A program made the translations under genes and the position numbers. A stretch of 64,000 nt of DNA from assembly GCA_013298025.1 (NCBI GenBank), contig JAAFJE010000011.1:1-64000 (forward strand), in the 5' to 3' direction. Positions 1 through 8,722 of the stretch are shown here, in pieces. This DNA is from Cytophagales bacterium (lineage in GTDB: Bacteria > Bacteroidota > Bacteroidia > Cytophagales > Spirosomataceae). A model generated the notes under the pieces. The model did not search any database and was not told where the DNA came from. It saw only the letters and a program-made list of their open reading frames with translations. Every line of letters begins with the position of its first letter. The stretch's first letter is position 1.

Positions 1-229
1 TAAAGTATTGTGGAAACAATATTTGGCTTTTGAGGGGTTAAAAGAAAAAAAGGTTATAGTCAAAAAATCAAGTATTTACCCCGATGCCGATAGCCCCGAG
101 CCAACAAAAATGTATTTGATAGAAGGGGATGTATTTGTGGTGTTAGAGGAAAAAAATGATCGGATAAAAATACGTTACTTTGGCAAAAAGAAAGTAGAGG
201 GTTGGATTAAAAAAAACGAAGCCAATTAG
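1..229 (+). CDS. C-terminal part of a secreted SH3-like protein (cut by window edge)
   Basis: Only the last 75 or so codons are present; the reading frame is open to the first base, so the real start lies outside the window. The product is nearly identical to the last 75 residues of the 259-residue protein at 585-1364. The DNA is about 97% identical over some 230 bases, at an offset of 1135 bp. The shared tail (GDVFVVLEEKNDRIKIRYFG followed by KKKVEGWIKK) looks like a bacterial SH3-type fold ending in a Gly-Trp-Ile motif, usually a ligand- or wall-binding domain. The function is unknown. It is one half of a tandem duplication; recent duplication or gene conversion would explain the identity. 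Confidence 0.8.
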   Translation, partial: KVLWKQYLAFEGLKEKKVIVKKSSIYPDADSPEPTKMYLIEGDVFVVLEEKNDRIKIRYFGKKKVEGWIKKNEAN

Positions 230-240
230 GTATGGTTTTT

Positions 241-303
241 ACTCATGGCATGACTTATCACATGATGCTAAGATACACAAATGATTGTCAGTCATGGCAT
301 GAG
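241..303. repeat. palindrome after first gene copy
   Basis: The left arm ACTCATGGCATGACT (241-255) and the right arm AGTCATGGCATGAGT (near 289-303) form an inverted repeat with one mismatch. A perfect 19-bp version follows the second gene copy at 1383-1433, so the palindrome was duplicated along with the gene. It is hairpin-forming but lacks a clear T-tract. Confidence 0.7.
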
Positions 304-313
304 TAAAAGCCTA

Positions 314-481
314 GCTGTTTCAAGTTTAACAACTTGGAACAACAAATCAAGTGCAGTCTCCGACTGCACCACCAGTACAACCAATAGCAAAGATTGAATA
401 CTTTAGTAGGTTCAATTTGAGCAAGGTCGCAGTCGAAGACTGCTTTGTATTCGGCGTTCCAAGTTCTTACACTTGAAACAG
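314..481. repeat. REP/BIME-like composite palindromic element
   Basis: A 27-bp module beginning GCTGTTTCAAGTTT and ending CTTGGAAC (314-340) recurs in inverted orientation at 455-481 (GTTCCAAGTTCTT to GAAACAGC). These act as terminal inverted repeats of a 168-bp unit. Inside are further short palindromes, GTGCAGTC/GACTGCAC near 352-370 and GCAGTCGAAGACTGC near 429-443. A third copy of the 27-bp module lies at 1500-1526. No protein is encoded. The structure resembles REP/BIME or MITE-type intergenic repeats. Confidence 0.65.
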
Positions 482-502
482 CGAGTGGATTACGCACAGC
501 TT

Positions 503-524
503 GTTGGAGATAACTCCAACAAGG
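503..524. repeat. short palindrome, first copy
   Basis: TTGTTGGAGATAACTCCAAC is most of a near-perfect palindrome directly upstream of the full-length gene at 585. A close copy lies at 1467-1488, so this module is part of the repeat family around the duplicated genes. Confidence 0.55.
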
Positions 525-584
525 GTGAACAAACCTCCATACATCCAGTTCATAAACCAAAAAATCATATAAAAAACCATCAAA

Positions 585-1364
585 ATGAAAACAACAAGCA
601 CTATTCTGTTATTGTTACTTATCCTAAACACGAGCTTGGGGCAAGGACAAGCGCCTTTAGTTTCAATGAAACAAATACAAGGAATATGGAAAGGAAGCTC
701 TGTAGAAATAGGGGAAAAAGATCTCATAATATATCATAACATCTACCTGATTGTCAAAGGAAATAAAGCACTACAAATCTATCAAGATTATAAGAAGCCT
801 TCGTCGTTTCTGATATTTTCAGATCCTTTTTCTTATATTGGGTTTGATAATCCCCAAAAACCACAACCAAAAAAAATCTCTGATTTATCAGATAAAGGGT
901 CTATTTTATGTTTTTATCATGTACAAGGTAAGGACTATGACAATCGAGGTAATATTTTACCTAGTGCCACCGAAATGAGTAATTTTATAACCTATAATGA
1001 AGATATTGAAGACCGTGAGCCTGGCGATACATCTAATTATTTACGTTTGTATGGGACTAGTCCTGATGACTATGAAGACTATGTAAATGTGACAAAAGTA
1101 GCCGATGCTTTTCTTTTACAATTGCATAAGTATAATAAAGTATTGTGGAAACAATATTTGGCTTTTGAAGGGTTAAAAGAAAAAAAGGTTATTGTCAAAA
1201 AATCAAGTATTTACTCCGATGTAGATAGCCCCGAGCCAACAAAAATGTATTTGATAGAAGGGGATGTATTTGTGGTGTTAGAGGAAAAAAATGATCGGAT
1301 AAAAATACGTTACTTTGGCAAAAAGAAAGTAGAGGGTTGGATTAAAAAAAACGAAGCAAATTAG
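585..1364 (+). CDS. Secreted protein with C-terminal SH3-like domain
   Basis: A 259-residue protein of unknown function. Residues 1-20 (MKTTSTILLLLLILNTSLG) form a type I signal peptide. The middle has no domain I recognise. The last 65 or so residues form a small beta-rich segment ending in VEGWIKK, like bacterial SH3 domains. It is probably exported and binds something at the cell surface or in the periplasm; that is inference. The last 75 residues are nearly identical to the truncated gene at 1-229, showing a tandem duplication. No operon partner is visible: the downstream marR gene is convergent. The ATG is the only start that preserves the signal peptide. Confidence 0.75.
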   Translation: MKTTSTILLLLLILNTSLGQGQAPLVSMKQIQGIWKGSSVEIGEKDLIIYHNIYLIVKGNKALQIYQDYKKPSSFLIFSDPFSYIGFDNPQKPQPKKISDLSDKGSILCFYHVQGKDYDNRGNILPSATEMSNFITYNEDIEDREPGDTSNYLRLYGTSPDDYEDYVNVTKVADAFLLQLHKYNKVLWKQYLAFEGLKEKKVIVKKSSIYSDVDSPEPTKMYLIEGDVFVVLEEKNDRIKIRYFGKKKVEGWIKKNEAN

Positions 1365-1382
1365 GTATGGTTTCAACGCTCA

Positions 1383-1526
1383 ACTCATGCCATGACTTAT
1401 CCCATAAGGCTGATGATAAGTCATGGCATGAGTCGTGAGATGTTTTGCACTCGCTGTTTCCGCCTTCGTTGGAGTTATCTCCAACGAAACGAGCCCCCCG
1501 CTGTTTCAAGTTTAACAACTTGGAAC
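1383..1526. repeat. palindrome cluster after second gene copy
   Basis: Three modules lie in this convergent gap. First is a perfect 19-bp inverted repeat (1383-1401 with 1415-1433). Second is TCGTTGGAG/CTCCAACGA at 1467-1488. Third is the 27-bp GCTGTTTCAAG module at 1500-1526 also found at 314-340 and 455-481. The first could fold at the 3' end of the upstream mRNA. Confidence 0.65.
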
Positions 1527-1559
1527 TGTCTTGTCCTAAAATAAACAACTGATAATCAT

Positions 1560-2027
1560 TTACTCATCTAGCAATTCGGCAATATTCTCGCTTTTGTAGG
1601 TAGCAGTTTCGGCATCGACAATTTCGCTGATTTGTTTCATGACCTCAAAAAAAACTTGGATTTTCTCCTCTCCTATTTTGTCATAAATTAAATTATTAAA
1701 CAACAACACGCCACTTTTTGCTTTGTCACGCTTGCGTTTGCCTTCCTCGGTCAAAAACACCTTTACCACACGACGGTCGTCTTCGTCGGTTTCTCGGCGA
1801 ATCCATTTTTTATCTTCCAACGTTTTGAGCATGCGGGTAAGGCTGCGGGCTTCTAGCCCTAGGGCAGGAGCAATTTTGGTAGCAGGTGTACCATTTTTAT
1901 CTATATTGAGAAGTACGTACCCGATAGCCATAGTCATATCAAACTGGGCAGCATAGAGGTTGTACATCCTACTAATGGCGTGCCAACCCGATTTTATGTG
2001 GTGGTCAACAGTTTTGTCTGCTTTCAT
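1560..2027 (-). CDS. MarR family transcriptional regulator
   Basis: A 155-residue winged-helix regulator, taking the ATG at 2025-2027 (MKADKTVDHH) in preference to an upstream TTG. The recognition-helix region (PATKIAPALGLEARSLTRM) and the wing with DEDDRRVVKVFLTEEG are classic MarR features, where the Asp-Arg-Arg pair sits at the wing tip. Such proteins bind palindromic operators as dimers and release DNA on binding a small ligand. In my recollection close Bacteroidota relatives often sit beside fatty-acid beta-oxidation genes; here the genes downstream are the duplicated secreted proteins, on the opposite strand. The ligand and target are not evident. Confidence 0.85.
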   Translation of the reverse strand: MKADKTVDHHIKSGWHAISRMYNLYAAQFDMTMAIGYVLLNIDKNGTPATKIAPALGLEARSLTRMLKTLEDKKWIRRETDEDDRRVVKVFLTEEGKRKRDKAKSGVLLFNNLIYDKIGEEKIQVFFEVMKQISEIVDAETATYKSENIAELLDE

Positions 2028-2270
2028 ACGAATCAAATTAGATTTTCAATATTGAATTGTTCCTACCCTAGACGAATATGCCAAGCCATCTGGGTTTTGA
2101 CGGCTTTCATTTGTGTAAATTTGTTTAAGTTTAAAATATTATGCAAGCATACCAATAGATTTATTTTGGCTATTCATTGCTTGAGGTACGGAAAAATCAC
2201 GAACTCGACACAACACCTCTTTCGTGTAGCACTAGCTTAAATCCAAGGAATCATCAAAAAAGTTCCATAA

Positions 2271-2300
2271 AAAAAGGGAAGAAAAACTTCCCTTTTATTT
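2271..2300. terminator. intrinsic terminator, bidirectional type
   Basis: AAAAGGGAAG, a five-base loop and CTTCCCTTTT form a perfect 10-bp stem followed by T-runs on both strands. It overlaps the stop codon of the minus-strand lipoprotein gene that ends at 2295. Confidence 0.75.
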
Positions 2301-2837
2301 TATTTTTACCCCTTTCATTCTCCGAACTTTGGTACTTGTGTTGCTCAAAGTACTTTTTGCCAGCATCAGTCTGATACGGGAACTTCCGTTCATGACAACC
2401 AGATAGGTATTGCCATCGTAGTCGAGCCTCGAAAAATTGGGACTACCATTGGCATCGGTTAGTTGGTAAAAGTACTCGCCTTTTTCTCCAGGAATAGGCG
2501 AAAATCGTAGGTAGGCTTCTCCTTCGCCTCTTTCAAATGCCACCGACAATACACCATCTTCTGTTTTTTGCACCATACCTGGGGTATTTTTATCTAAAGT
2601 GATGCGGTTGATAAACCGACCATTTTTGAATACCACTTTCCCCGATTTGATTTTTGCATTGGAAGAAGGTACTTCCCTTTCGAGCGTCAAAGGATTGTCG
2701 TTATAAAACTGAACTTTCGTTACGTCAAGTTCATTTTCTTCTAAAGCGTGCATCATTGTTCCTGTCAGATACACATTTTTTTGACAGCTCGCAAGCCCTA
2801 GGGTGGATAGAAATAATATGAGGATTCGTTTTTTCAT
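2295..2837 (-). CDS. Hypothetical lipoprotein
   Basis: A 180-residue exported lipoprotein. Residues 1-18 form a lipoprotein signal (MKKRILILFLSTLGLASC), with Cys18 as the lipidated residue. The mature part is short and beta-rich (for example KSGKVVFKNGRFINRITL) and has no domain I recognise. A basic tail (STKVRRMKGVKIK) ends the protein and overlaps the terminator. It lies upstream of marR on the same strand, but the terminator and 260 bp separate them, so it is probably monocistronic. The function is unknown. Confidence 0.75.
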   Translation of the reverse strand: MKKRILILFLSTLGLASCQKNVYLTGTMMHALEENELDVTKVQFYNDNPLTLEREVPSSNAKIKSGKVVFKNGRFINRITLDKNTPGMVQKTEDGVLSVAFERGEGEAYLRFSPIPGEKGEYFYQLTDANGSPNFSRLDYDGNTYLVVMNGSSRIRLMLAKSTLSNTSTKVRRMKGVKIK

Positions 2838-2965
2838 GGTTTATGCAACGATGCTTTTAGTGTAAAAATACATAAATCTGCCAATATTCTCTAAAAAAAA
2901 CAGGAAATACAAGCAGATTTATGTTAAAAATAGCTTAAAATTTGTACCATACCGCTGTATGATTC

Positions 2966-5344
2966 CTATTTACGACTAGCAAACAAGTGGTAATCGGCAC
3001 ATTCTCGTAGGGCTTGTTTTTGGTACTGTGTTTTGGCAAATTCGCTGCGGAGCAAGGTAAAATAGTGCGAATAATTGCGTATTTTTTCTTGCTTAATACG
3101 GCGTTCCATCGCTTCGTAATCTTCTTCACCTCCTTGCGTAGAAGCATATACAAAAAACTGGGCTTCTTCGCAAGCGGCAGCCCCAAAGCAAGCCTTGGCA
3201 GCCAATTCTTTGTCAGGCGATTTGAGGGCTATTTCAAAATAGCCTTTGGCTTTGTTGGCTTGGTAATAATCTATTTCAAAGTTTTTTTCTTCGTAAGTAT
3301 TTACCTCAGCCGAACTCCTCGCTCGCTTGCAGAGTATCCACGCATTGCCCTGATAGCTCATATTGTAAGCCCCACAACCGAGGGTATAGGCAGCTTCAAA
3401 ATCGCTTGGATTGTCGGCAAGGCGTTTGGCCATAGCTGTCATGGTTTGGGCAAAATCGAGCGGAGTACCCGTGTAGCGTACATTTTTATTGTTGGTCGTC
3501 AACACAAAAGGATTATACCTAAAATTGCCTTGCCAAGGGTCTTTCGTCCATGTTGTAGTTGGTACTTTCGCAAACGCATCGGCCGCTTTGGCGTATTGAT
3601 GGGCTGTCAATGCTCTTCTGCCCAACAAGACATACAAATGCTCGTCGCTAAAGCCCGTCATGCCCTGCAAAAGGGTATCGAAAGGCGATTTGTTGGTTTG
3701 GTGAAAATAGCTAATCACCTCTTCGATGGTTTCGGCGGCGGTAGTGTCTTCGATGGCATACATATCTACCTGCGAACTAAAACCTGCATACTCGAAACCA
3801 CTATTCACTTGATAGCTCGCCAAGGTAGCCATCAAATACGCTTTGGCTTTGGCAAAAGGTACTTGTACTTTACGCACTTTATTTTTTTCGCCCGAACAAC
3901 TCGCAAACCAACCCGTTTTAGCTTTTTCTTCTACTATTTTTCTACCATAATACCTCGCTATCAATTGCTTAGTTGCTTCGTTGAGGGCGTTGCTCATCCT
4001 GAAATTATGCGGCTTGGCAAAGGCTTGTAGCACAGGTACCAAGTTTTGCTCTAAGGTCGAATCAACCGTTTCGGCTTGGTTGGTCAGTAATAATAATTCT
4101 TGGATTTTCAATTGTTGTTGTAAGCTTGTGCTTGGCTTGGCTACAAGCTTGGCTTCTGCAAGATAAGCGGCAGACTCAGGAAAATCTTTTTCTACATAAG
4201 ACAAATACGAAAGGGCTGCCAACCAAAAACCTTTATCCGATAATTGAGGATTTTGCGAACACGACAACGCAAAAGAGCGAAGTTTTTCCCAATAGGAACC
4301 AGCTTTTTCTTGGGCTTCCTTGGCGGCATTGGCATCGGGTGCTTCGCCCCAATAGCTATTTTGGGTATAAAAACTAAACTCATTTTTGTTGATTTCACGG
4401 GACATAACCAACTCAATCAAAGGATTTTTAGGGTCGAGCTCGACCATTTTTTCTAAAAATTTTAATCCTTCATTGTGTTCTCGAATGGCGGCAAAAGCAT
4501 ATACAGCAGCCTTTTCATGATTGGTTTTGGCGTAAGTCAAGGCTTCCTCTTGAAAACCCAAACCATAAATTCTGACACTTAAATCTGCCTGATTGCGACG
4601 GCTTGGACATTGGTCGAAAACTTGGGCAAAATGATAAAATGCTTGTACCGAATCGCCTTTTGCCAATAAAGCCCCAGCCTTGCGTGACAATGCCCAATAG
4701 GACAAATACGATTTCTTTTTAAGTGGCTCAATGTATTGGTCATACCCCTGAATGGCCTCGTCGGGGGCATGGTTGAGCATTGCCAATTTGACCAACTGAA
4801 AGCCGTAGCGTTCCTTGATAAACTCATCTTTAACCGTCGGAATCACCTGTTTAATCTCTTGAAACAAGTTGGCTAAGGCTACAGTATCTACTTTGGTTTC
4901 GGTAAAATAATCGACGGTTACGTCTTTGTACGCTTCGTTGATAGCCTTGATTTTTTCGAGGTATGCAAAAGCTTCAGTGTTTTGTTTGCTTTGCAAATAC
5001 TGCTGCAAACCCAAGCCTTTTTCATAAAGCGAGGCACTGATGGCTTTTTTCGATACTTTTCCTTTGACATACTTGCTCCACGCTTCAAGGTGCAATGCCT
5101 CGTCGTGGTCCACGGTATCGCCTTGGCGTTCGTAAGCGTCAACGTCGGTATATTCGTCATAAAAAAACTGCGACGAATAGCTATATTTCAAATCACTTCG
5201 ACGGGCGTTGGTGCTTTCGGGCATGAAATAACTGATAAATTCGTCGTAATCGACAAGTCCCGGGCCGCAAGCCAAGAGGGTAAAAATAGCGAGTGCTTTG
5301 ATAGACTTTTTAGAGAGGCTGATATAATTGCTGAATTTGGGCAT
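2966..5344 (-). CDS. Large lipoprotein with helical, TPR-like repeats
   Basis: A 792-residue protein starting with a hydrophobic segment and a plausible lipobox (IFTLLACGPG, Cys near residue 26). The body is rich in Ala/Leu helices with pairs such as YWALSRKAGALLAKGDSVQA that look like degenerate TPR or Sel1-type repeats, and several Trp/Tyr-rich loops. It is likely anchored at the cell envelope, possibly as a scaffold. The start overlaps the end of the upstream gene (5310-6335) by 35 bp, so the two are co-transcribed and translationally coupled. That pairing of two lipoproteins suggests a shared function. I do not recognise the family. Long antisense open frames over this gene look like shadows. 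Confidence 0.75.
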   Translation of the reverse strand: MPKFSNYISLSKKSIKALAIFTLLACGPGLVDYDEFISYFMPESTNARRSDLKYSYSSQFFYDEYTDVDAYERQGDTVDHDEALHLEAWSKYVKGKVSKKAISASLYEKGLGLQQYLQSKQNTEAFAYLEKIKAINEAYKDVTVDYFTETKVDTVALANLFQEIKQVIPTVKDEFIKERYGFQLVKLAMLNHAPDEAIQGYDQYIEPLKKKSYLSYWALSRKAGALLAKGDSVQAFYHFAQVFDQCPSRRNQADLSVRIYGLGFQEEALTYAKTNHEKAAVYAFAAIREHNEGLKFLEKMVELDPKNPLIELVMSREINKNEFSFYTQNSYWGEAPDANAAKEAQEKAGSYWEKLRSFALSCSQNPQLSDKGFWLAALSYLSYVEKDFPESAAYLAEAKLVAKPSTSLQQQLKIQELLLLTNQAETVDSTLEQNLVPVLQAFAKPHNFRMSNALNEATKQLIARYYGRKIVEEKAKTGWFASCSGEKNKVRKVQVPFAKAKAYLMATLASYQVNSGFEYAGFSSQVDMYAIEDTTAAETIEEVISYFHQTNKSPFDTLLQGMTGFSDEHLYVLLGRRALTAHQYAKAADAFAKVPTTTWTKDPWQGNFRYNPFVLTTNNKNVRYTGTPLDFAQTMTAMAKRLADNPSDFEAAYTLGCGAYNMSYQGNAWILCKRARSSAEVNTYEEKNFEIDYYQANKAKGYFEIALKSPDKELAAKACFGAAACEEAQFFVYASTQGGEEDYEAMERRIKQEKIRNYSHYFTLLRSEFAKTQYQKQALRECADYHLFASRK

Positions 5345-6335
5345 GGGTATAAATTGTTAAGCTTTTGCCATCTAAATGATACAAAGCAAATGTAAGATTT
5401 TGATTGGATATTTTTCTTTTTACATAAGAAGAAGTGTGAAAAATATCTTCAAAACTTGGTTCTTCTACCCGAAACACATCGCCCTTGCGAATAGCCAAAT
5501 GCCAAGCCGAGGTATCTTTTTGGGCAATGTACCGATTGGCTTCTGCTCGAAAAGCGTGCAAATGCCGTAAGTCACTGCTACCTAGGGTATTGATAAAATA
5601 CATAAAGCGATGGTTACGATACACGATTGTCCAATAAAAAGCGGGCATTACCACATCTAAAGGCAAAGGATAAGTATCTAATCGACTGGCGTATTGTTGG
5701 AAAATAGCAGGGTCGAAAATAGAATTGGGCGTTTTTTCCAATTGCCAATCGCCCATATTATAGCACATAAGCATACCTCTCGCTACAGGAGGCACGCCCG
5801 TTCGCTCACTAAATTTGATTTGATGCAAACGAATCGTTGCCGACAACTGAGGGCATTTTCTACGTAAAACTTGTAAAAGTGCAAAATATTTTTTCTTCGT
5901 TTGTAAAGTCCAATCGCAATCAATTTGGATAGTCGCTGGCTTTTTTTGTAACCAAGCTTGGTTGATAGCTGTTATTTTTTGGTAAATTTTATCGGCCAAA
6001 GCTTTCACATAACGCCCTTCGAGGTGTGTCAAAGTACGGTTGGTAATATACACCACTGGCACTACGGCAAGTCCTTGCGAAGGCGTTTGTTTGGGTTGTA
6101 CAATCGCTTTAAAGGTAGGTTTTCCCCGTTGGTTATCAAGGTCTATGTCGAAATATTTGACATACACCTGCCGAATGGCATTGTTTTTCAAAAAGCTTTT
6201 TTCCTCGGCAGTCGGGTCGAATGCCGTTTTCCAATGATACACGGCTGGCGTGATAGCTTTGGGAGGTTTTTCACCTTCGCAGCCCGTCCATACACAAGCC
6301 AAAATCAGTAATATAATCGCAGCGATGTTGTTCAT
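5310..6335 (-). CDS. Lipoprotein, possible beta/alpha-barrel hydrolase-like
   Basis: A 341-residue protein, taking the ATG at 6333-6335 over an upstream TTG. The lipoprotein signal is MNNIAAIILLILACVWTGC with Cys19 lipidated. The mature part alternates beta strands and helices (VVPVVYITNR, TIQIDCDWT, LSATIRLHQI, MLMCYNMGDW, PLPLDVVMPAFYW), as expected of a TIM barrel. DCDWT near residue 150 is reminiscent of the acidic barrel-strand motif of GH18-like or DUF3142 proteins. That assignment is a weak inference, and no substrate can be named. It is coupled to the 792-residue lipoprotein downstream. Confidence 0.7.
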   Translation of the reverse strand: MNNIAAIILLILACVWTGCEGEKPPKAITPAVYHWKTAFDPTAEEKSFLKNNAIRQVYVKYFDIDLDNQRGKPTFKAIVQPKQTPSQGLAVVPVVYITNRTLTHLEGRYVKALADKIYQKITAINQAWLQKKPATIQIDCDWTLQTKKKYFALLQVLRRKCPQLSATIRLHQIKFSERTGVPPVARGMLMCYNMGDWQLEKTPNSIFDPAIFQQYASRLDTYPLPLDVVMPAFYWTIVYRNHRFMYFINTLGSSDLRHLHAFRAEANRYIAQKDTSAWHLAIRKGDVFRVEEPSFEDIFHTSSYVKRKISNQNLTFALYHLDGKSLTIYTHAQIQQLYQPL

Positions 6336-6352
6336 AGCCAAGGCATTGATAC

Positions 6353-6389
6353 GAAAAAAGCGGTACAGGATTGCTGCACCGCTTTTTTC
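6353..6389. terminator. terminator after atpC
   Basis: GAAAAAAGCGGT (6353-6364) pairs perfectly with ACCGCTTTTTTC (6378-6389). The stem ends in a T-run on the minus strand and so closes the atpD-atpC operon before the lipoprotein operon begins. Confidence 0.85.
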
Positions 6390-6406
6390 AAAAAGGTAAA
6401 AATCTA

Positions 6407-6637
6407 TTAGATAACCGCTTCGGCCAATACCAACACTTTGTTGTTGAGTACTTCCACAACGCCACCGTCAATCGTGAACTCTTGCTTATCTGCGGCTAAA
6501 GTACCCTTACCCAAGGTAGAAACGATGGGGGCGTGGTCTTTCAAAATTTGGAACGAACCATTGATACCTGGTAGCGTTACAACTGAAACTTCGCCAGAGA
6601 ATACCGTTTTATCGGGAGTAATGATTTGTAAATTCAT
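6407..6637 (-). CDS. atpC: ATP synthase F1 epsilon subunit
   Basis: A 76-residue protein, starting at the ATG at 6635-6637 (MNLQIITPDKTVFSGEV). The longer frame upstream would run into a palindromic spacer and does not match the family. It forms the beta-sandwich part of the epsilon subunit: PDKTVFSGEVSVVTLPG, FQILKDHAPIVSTLGKG and FTIDGGVVEVLNNKVLVL match the conserved core. It is shorter than E. coli epsilon (about 139 residues) because the C-terminal two-helix inhibitory domain is missing, as I recall is common in Bacteroidota. In the rotor it couples the c-ring to F1. It follows atpD after about 100 bp containing a stem-loop. Confidence 0.95.
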   Translation of the reverse strand: MNLQIITPDKTVFSGEVSVVTLPGINGSFQILKDHAPIVSTLGKGTLAADKQEFTIDGGVVEVLNNKVLVLAEAVI

Positions 6638-6646
6638 TTCTATAAG

Positions 6647-6739
6647 AATTTGAAAATTTGAACATCTGAAAATTTGAAAAGCATTCAAATCAAAAGTGTG
6701 TTCATTATTTTCAAATTAACACACTTTCAAATTTTCAAA

Positions 6740-6741
<2 letters not shown>
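6647..6741. promoter_or_regulatory. nested stem-loop between atpD and atpC
   Basis: AATTTGAAAATTTGAA (6647-6662) is perfectly complementary to TTCAAATTTTCAAATT (6726-6741), enclosing an inner GTGTGTT/AACACAC pair (6696-6702 with 6718-6724). The outer arm covers the atpD stop codon. In the mRNA this could stabilise ends or set the beta:epsilon ratio; that role is inference. Confidence 0.55.
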
Positions 6742-8293
<1,552 letters not shown>

Positions 8294-8330
8294 TTAAGCA
8301 AATTGTTATTTGCTATACCGTTTCAGTGTG

Positions 8331-8361
8331 CAAAATTAGCTGGTTATTCTCAGATAATCAA
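8331..8361 (-). promoter_or_regulatory. Bacteroidota-type promoter for atpD
   Basis: On the minus strand, TAATTTTG (8331-8338) matches the -7 consensus TAnnTTTG. A TTG at 8359-8361 lies 20 nt further upstream, the expected -33 spacing. It sits about 75 bp before the atpD start. Confidence 0.55.
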
Positions 8362-8631
8362 TCGTTATTTTTGGATTTTTACCAGTTTTTTTGCTGAAAA
8401 GGTATATATTTTATTGAATGTTATTTAGGTAAGGCTACTGTCATACACCATCCTTACAAGCCCTATTTCTTGGTTTTATTATGCTTTGCTCTTGTTTATC
8501 TACCAAAAAGCATTCTTTTCGTTCGATTCATAAAAGACTTTTTACAAATAAAAGAGTGGTTTTTACTGAAAAAATACTCATTTTTTGTCTGTAAGGATTA
8601 TCCAAAAAAAATGCAATAATTTATTAAACGG

Positions 8632-8663
8632 TTGTTCGTTAGTAGGGGCATCTGGTATGTTTG
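8632..8663 (+). promoter_or_regulatory. candidate promoter for membrane-TPR gene
   Basis: TATGTTTG (8656-8663) fits the -7 consensus TAnnTTTG, with TTG near 8632-8634 about 20 nt upstream. It lies 60 bp before the start at 8723. The divergent gap 8258-8722 otherwise shows only AT-rich sequence and the atpD promoter. Confidence 0.45.
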
Positions 8664-8722
8664 CAGAGAAAATCTGTATCTTTACAAGCAATTGAACTCT
8701 TTTTATCCGCAAAAACATCGTT

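Noticed and set aside
1527-1560. Possible insertion-sequence end (TGTCTTGTCCTAAAATA)
   Set aside because: It resembles some IS termini, but no partner end, transposase or target duplication is visible; only a short partial match recurs near 24144-24160.
3014-4030. 338-residue plus-strand open frame
   Set aside because: It lies antisense to the 792-residue lipoprotein gene, shows no domain, and has poor codon pattern; a shadow.
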